From Paenisporosarcina quisquiliarum (GTDB taxonomy: Bacteria; Bacillota; Bacilli; Bacillales_A; Planococcaceae), in contig NZ_JAMKBJ010000010.1 of NCBI RefSeq assembly GCF_027563315.1, forward strand, positions 1-64,000: a stretch of DNA of 64,000 nucleotides, in the 5' to 3' direction. The notes under the pieces were generated by a model, which saw only the letters and a program-made list of their open reading frames with translations, ran no database searches and was not told the DNA's origin. Positions 54,590 to 62,375 of the stretch are shown here, piece after piece (position 1 is the stretch's first letter; the number at the start of each line of letters is the position of its first letter). The position numbers were made by a program, and so were the translations under genes.

Positions 54590-55423
54590 ATGTGGGTGCA
54601 GCAACTCATTGAAACAACTAGGGGAACTTTCGAGATATTCATAAAAGGTAATGGCGAACCCATGTGTGTGACGCATTTGTACAGCGCTTTTAATGCAAAT
54701 GGAAACACATTTGCTCAAGCATTTACCAATTATTTCACCGTTTATCTCGTGAACCTCCGTGGAGCTGGAAACTCGGTTGGTTTTCAGAAAGCTGATGAGT
54801 TAAGTATGAATGAATCTATCAACGATCTGGAAGCCATTCGTAATGCACTTGACTATAAAAAGTGGGCATTTGCCGGTCATTCCACTGGAGGAATGCTCGG
54901 GCTCGTGTATACCGTCCAAGCACCTCAATCTTTAGCAAAAATTGTCATTGGCGGAGCTTCTGCTTCTAAGGAATATATGAATCACCCAGGAAGTATTTAT
55001 TGTAAGGACAATTTGAATAATAAACGACTGCTTGAGATTTTCACTACACTGAACTCCCCTTCGAGCTCAATTGAAGCAAAGAAATCAGCTGGTCGAGAGT
55101 GGACAGAAATGTCCATTTACCGTCCCGAGAAGTACGAAGAGTATTTTAATGTGCCAAACAGTGGCAGTGTCGTTCCAGATCGACTCAACTATTATTCCTA
55201 CTCAGAACTTCCCACATATGATTTACTGGCTAGCTTAAGTACGATCACTGTCCAAACCACTGTATACTGCGGTTTACATGATGCACAGTGTCCATATGTT
55301 TTTTCTGAACAAATCGCACATGCCATTCCAAATGCAAGCCTCTTTACATTTGAAGAAAGTAACCATTTCCCTTTCACGGAGGAACCTGAAAAATTTATGG
55401 ATATGATTGCGAAAACAGTATGA
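54590..55423 (+). CDS. Alpha/beta hydrolase, prolyl-aminopeptidase-like
   Basis: This 277-residue enzyme has the hydrolase fold with HLYSAFNANGNTF where the oxyanion loop is expected, NLRGAGNS after strand 4, the nucleophile in FAGHSTGGMLGLVY, a probable acid in YCGLHDAQCP and the His in FEESNHFPFTEEP. The pattern is close to prolyl aminopeptidases and C-C bond hydrolases. The ATG giving MWVQQL follows GGAGG by eight bases, better than one five codons earlier. It lies just after an XRE regulator gene. Confidence 0.88.
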   Translation: MWVQQLIETTRGTFEIFIKGNGEPMCVTHLYSAFNANGNTFAQAFTNYFTVYLVNLRGAGNSVGFQKADELSMNESINDLEAIRNALDYKKWAFAGHSTGGMLGLVYTVQAPQSLAKIVIGGASASKEYMNHPGSIYCKDNLNNKRLLEIFTTLNSPSSSIEAKKSAGREWTEMSIYRPEKYEEYFNVPNSGSVVPDRLNYYSYSELPTYDLLASLSTITVQTTVYCGLHDAQCPYVFSEQIAHAIPNASLFTFEESNHFPFTEEPEKFMDMIAKTV

Positions 55424-55468
55424 ATTTAAAGAATGCTTACAGTTCATCATGTACTAATTGATACTGAG

Positions 55469-56167
55469 TTACCTTTCCTTCAAAGCATCCAGTCTCGTCA
55501 TTTGTTTATTGTGTAATCCAGACAATATAAGGGTTGCTAAAATTGCCCCCAAAAAGGCACAAGACATATCCCATTGCGCGTCCCACTGATCTCCTTGCAT
55601 GCCCAGAAAATCTTTCGCTACTTTTTTGGCATTCGGCAATTTTGTACTCAACCATTCAACGATTTCATACAACGCTGCAAGCGCAAGTACCATACTGATG
55701 GATATGGCAGTCAACCAACTTCCTTTGAACAATGGGGTTTTCCTCACTAAAATTTCCCTAATGACAATGACGGATAGTCCTTTTAGAAAATGTCCAAATC
55801 GATCATAGTGATTCCGAGCCAATCCGAACTCTTCTTTTAGCCAATTAAAAAGAGGGACTTCAGCATAAGTATAATGACCACCGATAAATGTAAGGATGGA
55901 CAAGAGTGCAAGGATGAAATAAGAAAGGGTTGTCAGGCGAAACTTATTATAAGTAGCCACTACTACAATTAATGCGATCACTGATGGCCCGACCTCTGCC
56001 ATCCATGTCATCCAAACGGCTGGTTTGATAACAGACCACACGAAAACAGCTAAAACCAATAAAAGTAGAATTATATGAAGCTTTGTCTCCTTACCAAATG
56101 CCAACGTGTTCACTCCTTCCGCTAACAGTATGCGAAAAAATAGAATAGCGCATACCTGCTTAATCAT
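55469..56167 (-). CDS. DUF2238 (YjdF-like) membrane protein
   Basis: This 232-residue membrane protein has six to seven hydrophobic helices. The segments FIGGHYTYAEVPLFNW, NHYDRFGHFLKGL and the later DFLGMQGDQWDAQWDM are hallmarks of the DUF2238 family. These conserved polar residues (His, Asp, Arg and Gln near membrane ends) suggest a catalytic or binding site, but the function is unknown. The gene is divergent from bioY, with repeat array F in the shared intergenic DNA. Confidence 0.88.
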   Translation of the reverse strand: MIKQVCAILFFRILLAEGVNTLAFGKETKLHIILLLLVLAVFVWSVIKPAVWMTWMAEVGPSVIALIVVVATYNKFRLTTLSYFILALLSILTFIGGHYTYAEVPLFNWLKEEFGLARNHYDRFGHFLKGLSVIVIREILVRKTPLFKGSWLTAISISMVLALAALYEIVEWLSTKLPNAKKVAKDFLGMQGDQWDAQWDMSCAFLGAILATLILSGLHNKQMTRLDALKER

Positions 56168-56197
56168 GAAGACCCACTTGTCAGGAATATTTCACAG

Positions 56198-56302
56198 TTT
56201 ATCGGTATCGAACTCTGTTTATTCGGCATGACGCTTAACTTATTCGGAGTAAGAGGGAAATTAATCGGCATCCACTTGGCTTTAATCGGCATCACTCAGT
56301 AT
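56198..56302. repeat. 21-bp periodic intergenic array F (5 units)
   Basis: Five 21-base units begin at 56198, 56219, 56240, 56261 and 56282. The core is TTAATCGGCATC, with variants TTTATCGGTATC, TTATTCGGCATG and TTATTCGGAGTA, each followed by nine bases that differ. It lies in the divergent region between the DUF2238 gene and bioY. Confidence 0.9.
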
Positions 56303-56355
56303 TTAGTACAATATCTAGTACTTAAAGTTATCCTTTCAGTCCCACAAAATAAAAT

Positions 56356-56408
56356 GTGTTAACCATTATTAAAAATAGGTTGACTAATAAATTCGGATTT
56401 TCTATACT
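56356..56408 (+). promoter_or_regulatory. bioY promoter with BirA operator
   Basis: GTGTTAACC, 13 bases, then GGTTGACTA (56356-56386) matches the BirA biotin-repressor site. The right half overlaps the -35 TTGACT (56380-56385), which stands exactly 17 bases before TATACT (56403-56408). Biotin-dependent repression of bioY is expected. Confidence 0.8.
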
Positions 56409-56438
56409 GAATTTATATTGAGTTACTGGAGGGTTCAC

Positions 56439-57023
56439 ATGACGAGTTCCACTGCAACAAGATCAACTAACCATTCACGCACTTTGCAATTGGTACAAAC
56501 AGCGATGTTTGCCGCTTTAATGATGGTGGGTGCCAACATCTCATCGTTTCTAATCATTGGTGGTGTCCCAATCACGCTTCAAACATTCTTCGCCATACTA
56601 GCCGGTCTCTTATTAGGTAAACGTAACGGCGCAATTGCCATGCTTGTATATGCTTTAATCGGTTTGGCAGGATTACCTGTATTCGCAGGCTTTTCAGGTG
56701 GATTTGATACAATTGTAAGCCCAACATTCGGCTTTATTGTTTCCTTTATTTTGGTCGCTTATTTTGTTGGTCTTATTGTTGAGAAGTACCCAACTAAGGT
56801 TGGATTTGTAATAGCGGCATTAGTCGGGACTGCAATCAATTATCTTTTCGGAACGAACTGGATGTACGCTGCATATAAAGTATGGGCTGCAGCACCAGAA
56901 GGCTTTACATACCAAATGGCTTGGGCTTGGATGGCCGTGCCTTTGCCAAAAGACCTTCTGCTAGCGGTTCTTGCTGGCTTGTTCGGTTATCGATTACGTC
57001 CAATCATTCAAAAATATTTATAA
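56439..57023 (+). CDS. bioY: Biotin transporter BioY
   Basis: This is the biotin-binding S component of an ECF transporter, 194 residues with about six membrane helices. The segments MFAALMMVGANISSFLIIGGVPITLQTFFAILAG, ALIGLAGLPVFAGFSGG and GFIVSFILVAYFVG are characteristic of BioY. It would capture biotin and use energy-coupling EcfAAT encoded elsewhere. TGGAGGG precedes the ATG chosen. Control by BirA is expected from the operator directly upstream. A strong terminator follows. Confidence 0.96.
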   Translation: MTSSTATRSTNHSRTLQLVQTAMFAALMMVGANISSFLIIGGVPITLQTFFAILAGLLLGKRNGAIAMLVYALIGLAGLPVFAGFSGGFDTIVSPTFGFIVSFILVAYFVGLIVEKYPTKVGFVIAALVGTAINYLFGTNWMYAAYKVWAAAPEGFTYQMAWAWMAVPLPKDLLLAVLAGLFGYRLRPIIQKYL

Positions 57024-57081
57024 TCTCAAAAACCCCCTTACCAAACCGGTCAATTGCCGTTTGGTAAGGGGGTTTTTGAGA
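57024..57081. terminator. Strong bidirectional terminator
   Basis: TCTCAAAAACCCCCTTACCA pairs perfectly with its complement at the other end, giving one of the longest stems in the window, between bioY and a convergent membrane-protein cluster. Confidence 0.95.
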
Positions 57082-57099
57082 ATCATACTATTCTTCTAC

Positions 57100-57501
57100 T
57101 TAGTCACAGCTTCCTCCGCCGTCACCGCCACTGTCTCCTCCACTATCCCCACAGTCACTGCTCCCACTCCCACCGTAATAACTCCAGGCGTAGTCATTTG
57201 AAGACTGCTTTTTAGATTTCTTCTTGCTGATTTTTGATGGTTTTCTTTTTTGGGTAGTTTCAAAAACAGCTGGTAAAAACATCCCTAAAATGAGTGAGGA
57301 TATAACGAATGACGATGTGGTATAACCAAAACTGTCCAAGATTGTTATGACAAGGGCTACCATTAATAATTCTACGATCATAAACCTAATGACATCGAAA
57401 TTGAATCCGAGTTTAAAGAGCAAATATATGATTTGGGTATTTTTAAGGACGAAGATACTGGCTATTATTATAAATATACCCATGAATAAATAGTAGATCA
57501 T
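57100..57501 (-). CDS. Membrane protein with Gly/Ser/Asp/Cys-rich tail
   Basis: This 133-residue protein starts MIYYLFMGIFIIIASIFVL. Three or four hydrophobic helices fill residues 1-85, a lysine cluster follows, and the last 30 residues form a low-complexity tail in which Gly, Ser and Asp dominate and two cysteines occur (SSDCGDSGG to GGGSCD). Similar tails occur in poorly characterised Gram-positive proteins with DUF-type names. The function is unknown. Last of three co-directional small membrane genes. I use the ATG with GGGGAG upstream. Confidence 0.75.
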   Translation of the reverse strand: MIYYLFMGIFIIIASIFVLKNTQIIYLLFKLGFNFDVIRFMIVELLMVALVITILDSFGYTTSSFVISSLILGMFLPAVFETTQKRKPSKISKKKSKKQSSNDYAWSYYGGSGSSDCGDSGGDSGGDGGGSCD

Positions 57502-57521
57502 CTTCTCTCCCCGCTTCCTTA

Positions 57522-57800
57522 TCACATTGTAGGTTTTTCATCCTTCGATAACCTGTAAAGAGTCAAACAAAGGAACAGTAAACCTACCAAAAACAGTATC
57601 CCGCCTTTGGCAACATTGATTGCTATAAACCCATTCAACACAGATGCCGAAGTCGCTGAATCAACAATGCCACCAACCGATTCAATGAATTCAAACTGAG
57701 CATCACGGGCAAGATCAACACTTTTAGATAAGGTAACAAAGCCTACCAATAGTAAAATAACGGAAAAGACTGTGAGTACTACTTGAAAATTATTTTTCAT
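57522..57800 (-). CDS. Small membrane protein (92 aa)
   Basis: This protein of 92 residues has two hydrophobic helices, one at the N terminus (VVLTVFSVILLLVGFVTL) and one near residues 60-82 (GGILFLVGLLFLCLTLY). The central loop contains EFIESVGGIVDSATSASVL. I start at the ATG giving MKNNFQ, since GGGAGGG stands six bases before it. It is the middle gene of a three-gene cluster with short gaps. The function is unknown. Confidence 0.75.
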   Translation of the reverse strand: MKNNFQVVLTVFSVILLLVGFVTLSKSVDLARDAQFEFIESVGGIVDSATSASVLNGFIAINVAKGGILFLVGLLFLCLTLYRLSKDEKPTM

Positions 57801-57811
57801 ACTTTCCCTCC

Positions 57812-58027
57812 CTATCCCCTTTTCACGATCCATATAGCAATCATAAACACAACGGATGCAAAAACCACACTGAACAACAATTGATAAAGTAACTGTTTGA
57901 ATTTCTTATCGTCACTTTGTGCTTCTTCATTGTCTTTGAAAATTGAAAACATGCTGGAGAAAAACACAGCATCCCATATTCTCCAAGTTTCCTTATCTTC
58001 CTGACGTCGGTCCTCTTTATTGCTCAA
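57812..58027 (-). CDS. Small membrane protein (71 aa)
   Basis: This 71-residue protein has a hydrophilic N-terminal half (SNKEDRRQEDKETW) and a single C-terminal hydrophobic helix (FSVVFASVVFMIAIWIV) followed by KRG, a tail-anchored pattern. The start is TTG, with AAGGGG nine bases upstream. It is the first gene of the three-gene membrane cluster. No family is recognised. Confidence 0.7.
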   Translation of the reverse strand: MSNKEDRRQEDKETWRIWDAVFFSSMFSIFKDNEEAQSDDKKFKQLLYQLLFSVVFASVVFMIAIWIVKRG

Positions 58028-58122
58028 TCTGACAACCCCTTACATGATCAGGATATGTTTCTTTTTTATACGTTCTAAGTGACCGTTGGGTTTCAATTGG
58101 AAAAAACAAATTAATTTATATA

Positions 58123-58163
58123 GAAAAAAGACGACTGAATGTAAATTCTCAGCCGTCTTTTTC
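58123..58163 (-). terminator. Terminator of the gluconate operon
   Basis: GAAAAAGACG-CTGA / TCAG-CGTCTTTTTTC forms a hairpin directly after the gntP stop. Confidence 0.88.
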
Positions 58164-58174
58164 TTATTAAACTC

Positions 58175-59521
58175 TTATACAATTAAACTCAACAATAGGA
58201 CAAATACTAATCCAGATACCGAGATGATCGTCTCAAGCAATGTCCATGTTGCAAATGTTTCTTTCAATGTCAGACCAAAGAATTCTTTGAACATCCAGAA
58301 TCCTGCATCATTTACATGTGAAGCTATTAAACTACCTGCACCAGTTGCTAGAACGACTAACGCCAAGTTGACGTCAGTTGCACCTAACATCGGAATAACC
58401 AATCCAGCAGTCGTCAATGCCGCAACTGTTGCCGACCCTAAAGATATACGTAAAATAGCAGCAATCATCCATGCAAGAATGATTGGTGAAAGGGTGCTGT
58501 CACTGAACAATTCAGCCACATAATCCCCCACGCCACCATCAATTAGCACTTGTTTAAAAGCACCGCCACCACCGATAATCAATAGCATCATACCGATACT
58601 TGCAATCGCTTTAGAACAAGAATCCATGATGGTTTTCATCGGAATATTTCGAGCAAGTCCCATCGTATAGACAGCAAGTAATAATGAAAGAAGCATCGCC
58701 GTTGATGCATTCCCGATAAAACGAACTGTTGCAAAAATCGCGTTATCTTCAATGCCATTTGTTTTTTGAACCATTGTAATAATCGTAGCAATTGCCATTA
58801 AAATAACCGGGAACATAGCCGTGAAGACACTAATCCCAAAGCTTGGCGTTTCATCAAGGTTAAACGTTTTTTGTTCACCCAACGATTCGATATCCCCCGT
58901 TTTATTAAACGAATTAGGGACAATTTTTCTAGCCAGTTTCGTAAATAAAGGTCCAGCAATAATGACGGTTGGAATCGCAATGATGAAACCATAAAGTAAA
59001 ACTTCACCAATATTCGCTCCGTACTCCCCAGCAATAACTGTCGGGCCCGGATGCGGCGGCAAAAATCCGTGTGTGACGGATAAAGCGGCAACCATCGGAA
59101 TTCCTAAATGCAAAATGGAAACCTTCAATTGCTTAGAAATTGTAAATACGATCGGAATCAACAAGACCATTCCAACTTCGAAGAATAGCGCAACACCAAT
59201 GATGAATGAAGAAACGACTACTGCCCATTGAATATTTTTCTCTCCGAATTTGTCAATCAAAGTCATAGCAATGCGCTGTGCACCACCTGAATCTGCAATT
59301 AATCTACCGAGCATGGCACCAAGTCCAAATATTAATGCCAAATGTCCAAGTGTTCCGCCAAGTCCACCTTCTATAGATGTAACAATGCTATCCAGTGGCA
59401 TACCTAAAGCTAAAGCAACTCCAAATGCAACGATGATCAATGAAACAAACGTGTTTAATTTCAAGCCCATGATCAAAATAAGTAACGAGACAATCCCGAT
59501 TGCAACAATTAATAACGGCAT
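58175..59521 (-). CDS. gntP: Gluconate permease, GntP family
   Basis: This is a 448-residue gluconate:proton symporter with about twelve or more hydrophobic helices. Typical GntP segments are LIFGLGAMLGRLIADSGGAQRIA, HGFLPPHPGPTVIAGEYGANIG, GGGGAFKQVLIDGGVGDY and RISLGSATVAALTTAGLV. The last conserved loop HVNDAGFWMFKEFFGL is also present. It is the third gene of the gnt operon, 17 bases after gntK. Induction by gluconate through GntR and repression by CcpA are expected. Confidence 0.95.
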   Translation of the reverse strand: MPLLIVAIGIVSLLILIMGLKLNTFVSLIIVAFGVALALGMPLDSIVTSIEGGLGGTLGHLALIFGLGAMLGRLIADSGGAQRIAMTLIDKFGEKNIQWAVVVSSFIIGVALFFEVGMVLLIPIVFTISKQLKVSILHLGIPMVAALSVTHGFLPPHPGPTVIAGEYGANIGEVLLYGFIIAIPTVIIAGPLFTKLARKIVPNSFNKTGDIESLGEQKTFNLDETPSFGISVFTAMFPVILMAIATIITMVQKTNGIEDNAIFATVRFIGNASTAMLLSLLLAVYTMGLARNIPMKTIMDSCSKAIASIGMMLLIIGGGGAFKQVLIDGGVGDYVAELFSDSTLSPIILAWMIAAILRISLGSATVAALTTAGLVIPMLGATDVNLALVVLATGAGSLIASHVNDAGFWMFKEFFGLTLKETFATWTLLETIISVSGLVFVLLLSLIV

Positions 59522-59538
59522 GATAACTCCCCCAATTC

Positions 59539-61089
59539 TTAGTTGTTAGTTTTGATTAAACTTCTTTGATATTTTGCGATGCTGGCATACTCTTTTTCCA
59601 ACACTCTCGAAATATTAATAAATATCGGTAGCAGTTCTCTATATTCCTGGACATCGGATTCAATCGGTGTGTGCTTAAATGTACTGCCGATCATGTCGGA
59701 AACCACATCGAAGGAGTCGATTTTCCCCGTAGCATAAAGCCCCAATATACAAGCCCCAAGACAAGAACTTTCATAACTTTCCGGAACAACAACTTCAAGA
59801 TCGAATATATCTGCCATCATTTGGCGCCATACATCTGATCTGGCAAAACCACCAGTTGCCTGAATCCGAACGACAGGTTCATCCATCACTTCGAGCAATG
59901 CCAGAAATACGGTGTAAAGATTGTAAATGACACCTTCAAGTGCAGCCCGAATCATATGTTCTTTCTTATGGGACATGGTCAGCCCGAAAAATGAACCTCT
60001 TACATCGGGATTCCACAATGGTGCACGTTCACCTGCCAAGTAAGGATGGAACAATAATCCGTCTGCACCTGGTCTTACGCGTTCTGCTATCTTCGTTAAC
60101 ACTTCATATGGATCAATGCCAAGTCTCTTTGCCGTTTCCACTTCTGAAGAGGCAAATTCGTCTCGAATCCATCGAAGAACCATTCCGCCATTATTGACTG
60201 GCCCACCGATGACCCAATGTTTCTCAGTCAAGGCGTAACAGAAGATGCGCCCCTTTTCATCTGTTTGAGGTCGGTCAATAACCGTACGAATCGCTCCACT
60301 AGTACCAATTGTTACCGCTACTTCCCCTTTCCCAATTGCATTGACACCAATGTTGGAAAGGACCCCGTCACTTGCCCCGATGACAAAAGCTGTTTGTGGA
60401 CTGATTCCAAGCTCTTTCGCAAACTTCGGATTGCAGTCAGTGAAAATTTCGGTCGTTGGCACCAGTTCAGATAACTGGTCAGACGTGACGCCCGCTATTT
60501 GTAACGCTTCTTCATCCCAAGCCATTTTTTTCAGATTCATCATCCCCATTGCAGAGGCCAAGGAATGATCGACCACGTATCGATCAAAGAGCTTTTTGAA
60601 CACATATTCTTTAATGCCTATATATTTTTTTACGTTAACTGCCAGTTCGGGACGATCATTTACAATCCAAGCAATCTTGCTCAAAGGGGACATTGGATGA
60701 ATCGGCGTCCCAGTCCGTTTATAGACTTCGTGGCCGTTTAATTCTTTTTTAATTTTCCGAGCCCAAGCCTCACTGCGGTTATCTGCCCACGTGATGCACT
60801 GCGTCAGTGGTTGATCATTTTCATCCATTGCAATGACGCTGTGCATGGCACTGCTAAATGAAATGAATAACAATTCTTCCGGTGAAATACCAGATAGTTT
60901 CATGACATTGGAGATTGATTTGACGACAGCCTGAAATAATTCTTCCGGATTTTGTTCAGCAGTTGAAATATCCGGTGTATGCAGGGGATATCCATTATTC
61001 TCTTGATGAATGATTTCACCTGATTGTGTAAATAGAACAGCTTTCGTGCTAGTTGTTCCTATATCCACACCTAACATATAGTACGTCAT
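59539..61089 (-). CDS. gntK: Gluconokinase, FGGY family
   Basis: This 516-residue kinase phosphorylates gluconate to 6-phosphogluconate. The N-terminal phosphate loop is LGVDIGTTSTKAVLF, and the family signature is seen in NPDVRGSFFGLTMSHKKEHMIRAALEG and, later, IQATGGFARSDVWRQMMADI. It is of the Bacillus FGGY type rather than the small GntK of E. coli. I begin at the ATG giving MTYYMLG, with AAAGGAG upstream. It overlaps gntR by four bases. Confidence 0.95.
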   Translation of the reverse strand: MTYYMLGVDIGTTSTKAVLFTQSGEIIHQENNGYPLHTPDISTAEQNPEELFQAVVKSISNVMKLSGISPEELLFISFSSAMHSVIAMDENDQPLTQCITWADNRSEAWARKIKKELNGHEVYKRTGTPIHPMSPLSKIAWIVNDRPELAVNVKKYIGIKEYVFKKLFDRYVVDHSLASAMGMMNLKKMAWDEEALQIAGVTSDQLSELVPTTEIFTDCNPKFAKELGISPQTAFVIGASDGVLSNIGVNAIGKGEVAVTIGTSGAIRTVIDRPQTDEKGRIFCYALTEKHWVIGGPVNNGGMVLRWIRDEFASSEVETAKRLGIDPYEVLTKIAERVRPGADGLLFHPYLAGERAPLWNPDVRGSFFGLTMSHKKEHMIRAALEGVIYNLYTVFLALLEVMDEPVVRIQATGGFARSDVWRQMMADIFDLEVVVPESYESSCLGACILGLYATGKIDSFDVVSDMIGSTFKHTPIESDVQEYRELLPIFINISRVLEKEYASIAKYQRSLIKTNN

Positions 61090-61814
61090 ATATTTTGCTC
61101 CTTTTCTTTCGTGAGCATTTGTTGGGACATCCAAAGGTCTTCCACTTTCTCCTGAACATCCTCGAAGTTTTGATGCAATGCTTTGATCATGATGACCCGA
61201 TCTTTCGATTGAATCGCTTCGATATACACATCATGATTGTTCAAAACACGTGAATAATCTTCGAATTTCTCTTCCATTCTCATGCGCATGGATAATAGAA
61301 TGAGACTTTCCATCACCGGTTTTGCGTTGTTCCAAATCAATAAGATATAGGAATGGTTGATGGAACGAACGATTGTTTCATGGAATAACACATCTTGGTA
61401 AGAGAATTCATCTGCATCCTTATACTTAATGGCCACTTCCATCATTTCACGTATTTTACTCAGTTCCTTTACCAAGTTAGTTGTATCGAGTTTCAAGATT
61501 CGTTCATATACAAACGTTTCAATCATGAGTCGAACATCGTATAGCTCTTTTATATCTTTTTCCGTTAATCCAACAACAACAGCACCCATCCGTTCCAGAC
61601 GAATGATATTTTCAGATGCTAATATTTTAAGCGCCTCACGAATCGGCGAACGGCTTACTTCAAATTCCGCTGCCAGTTTGTTCTCCGAAAGTACGGACCC
61701 ACGCTCAATTAGCCCAGCAATGATTCTTATTCTTAACTCACTTGCTAATCGCACGCCCGTGGAAGCGTTTGCAATCCACTTTTCAGGATAGATATAATTT
61801 TGTTTTTCACTCAT
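61086..61814 (-). CDS. gntR: Gluconate operon repressor GntR
   Basis: This 242-residue repressor has the GntR winged helix at about residues 18-85 (RIRIIAGLIERGSVLSENKLAAEFEVSRSPIREALKILASE) and a C-terminal all-helical FadR/FCD domain binding the effector (VRLMIETFVYERILK to HQNFEDVQEKVEDLW). Gluconate is the expected inducer. It is the first gene of the operon it controls. Its classical operator lies 28 bases upstream. Length and order match the B. subtilis gnt operon, except that gntZ is absent here. Confidence 0.96.
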   Translation of the reverse strand: MSEKQNYIYPEKWIANASTGVRLASELRIRIIAGLIERGSVLSENKLAAEFEVSRSPIREALKILASENIIRLERMGAVVVGLTEKDIKELYDVRLMIETFVYERILKLDTTNLVKELSKIREMMEVAIKYKDADEFSYQDVLFHETIVRSINHSYILLIWNNAKPVMESLILLSMRMRMEEKFEDYSRVLNNHDVYIEAIQSKDRVIMIKALHQNFEDVQEKVEDLWMSQQMLTKEKEQNI

Positions 61815-61841
61815 TATTACCTGCCTACCTTTTTAACTGAC

Positions 61842-61859
61842 ATACTTGTATACAAGTAT
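61842..61859. promoter_or_regulatory. GntR operator
   Basis: ATACTTGTATACAAGTAT is a perfect 18-base palindrome identical to the known B. subtilis gnt operator. It lies just upstream of gntR and permits autoregulation. Confidence 0.93.
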
Positions 61860-61880
61860 AGTAAATGACTATTCTCAAAA

Positions 61881-61896
61881 TGTAAACGCTTTTACA
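61881..61896. promoter_or_regulatory. CcpA cre site of the gnt operon
   Basis: TGTAAACGCTTTTACA matches the cre consensus at every position and is nearly palindromic. Its place, 20 bases beyond the GntR operator, suggests CcpA-mediated carbon repression. Confidence 0.88.
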
Positions 61897-61972
61897 AGAT
61901 TCATTCTCGCTCTCAATAATAAAATTGCTGAGGATGCAGGCGTGGTTTTGCCGAGAAGAAGCACATGCCAAA

Positions 61973-62056
61973 AGATGCTTTTACAACGTGAACGTCGATT
62001 TTTCCTACGTGGAGCTCAATTTTTCCTACGTCAACTCCAATTTTTCCTACGTGAAC
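61973..62056. repeat. 21-bp periodic intergenic array D' (4 units, inverted)
   Basis: Read on the minus strand, 21-base units start at 62056, 62035, 62014 and 61993: GTTCACGTAGGAAAAAT, GTTGACGTAGGAAAAAT, CTCCACGTAGGAAAAAT and GTTCACGTTGTAA. A head CTGATCCTCAGTTGTAA precedes them at 62064-62080. It is the inverted relative of arrays D and C2. Confidence 0.92.
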
Positions 62057-62153
62057 CTCATTTATTACAACTGAGGATCAGTTTCTCCTAAATTAACAAC
62101 TTAAAACCGTTCATACTATACACGAAATAGAAATAAGCTTCGCACAACCAGAT

Positions 62154-62201
62154 AAAAAAAGAAGAAACCTGCCAAAATTTCATCTTTGGCAGGTTGTTTT
62201 C
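62154..62201 (-). terminator. Distal terminator downstream of the siderophore permease operon
   Basis: AACCTGCCAAA / TTTTGGCAGGTT forms a hairpin followed by TTCTTCTTTTTTT on the minus strand. Confidence 0.85.
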
Positions 62202-62274
62202 TCGAGACTAGGTGTCGAATCTTTCGTTACCCAAAAGCACTGTTCCAGGGAGCGACGGCGTAATTGCCCAAGAG

Positions 62275-62318
62275 AAAGACCCCGGCGAAGTGACAACTTC
62301 ACTTCATCAGGGTCTTTG
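62275..62318 (-). terminator. Proximal terminator of the siderophore permease operon
   Basis: AAAGACCC and GGGTCTTT close a hairpin with inner stem GAAGTG/CACTTC. The T-run is short. The 73 bases to the next terminator may represent read-through or a small RNA. Confidence 0.75.
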
Positions 62319-62375
62319 CGTTCAGGTCGGATCTAATTGTGGAAGTGTATTTTCATGCTGCGAACGTAGAGTTAT

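Noticed and set aside
10822-62056. CRISPR arrays at the periodic islands
   Set aside because: Units are only 21 bp, with 5-9 bp variable parts too short for spacers, cores drift within arrays, and no cas genes are present.
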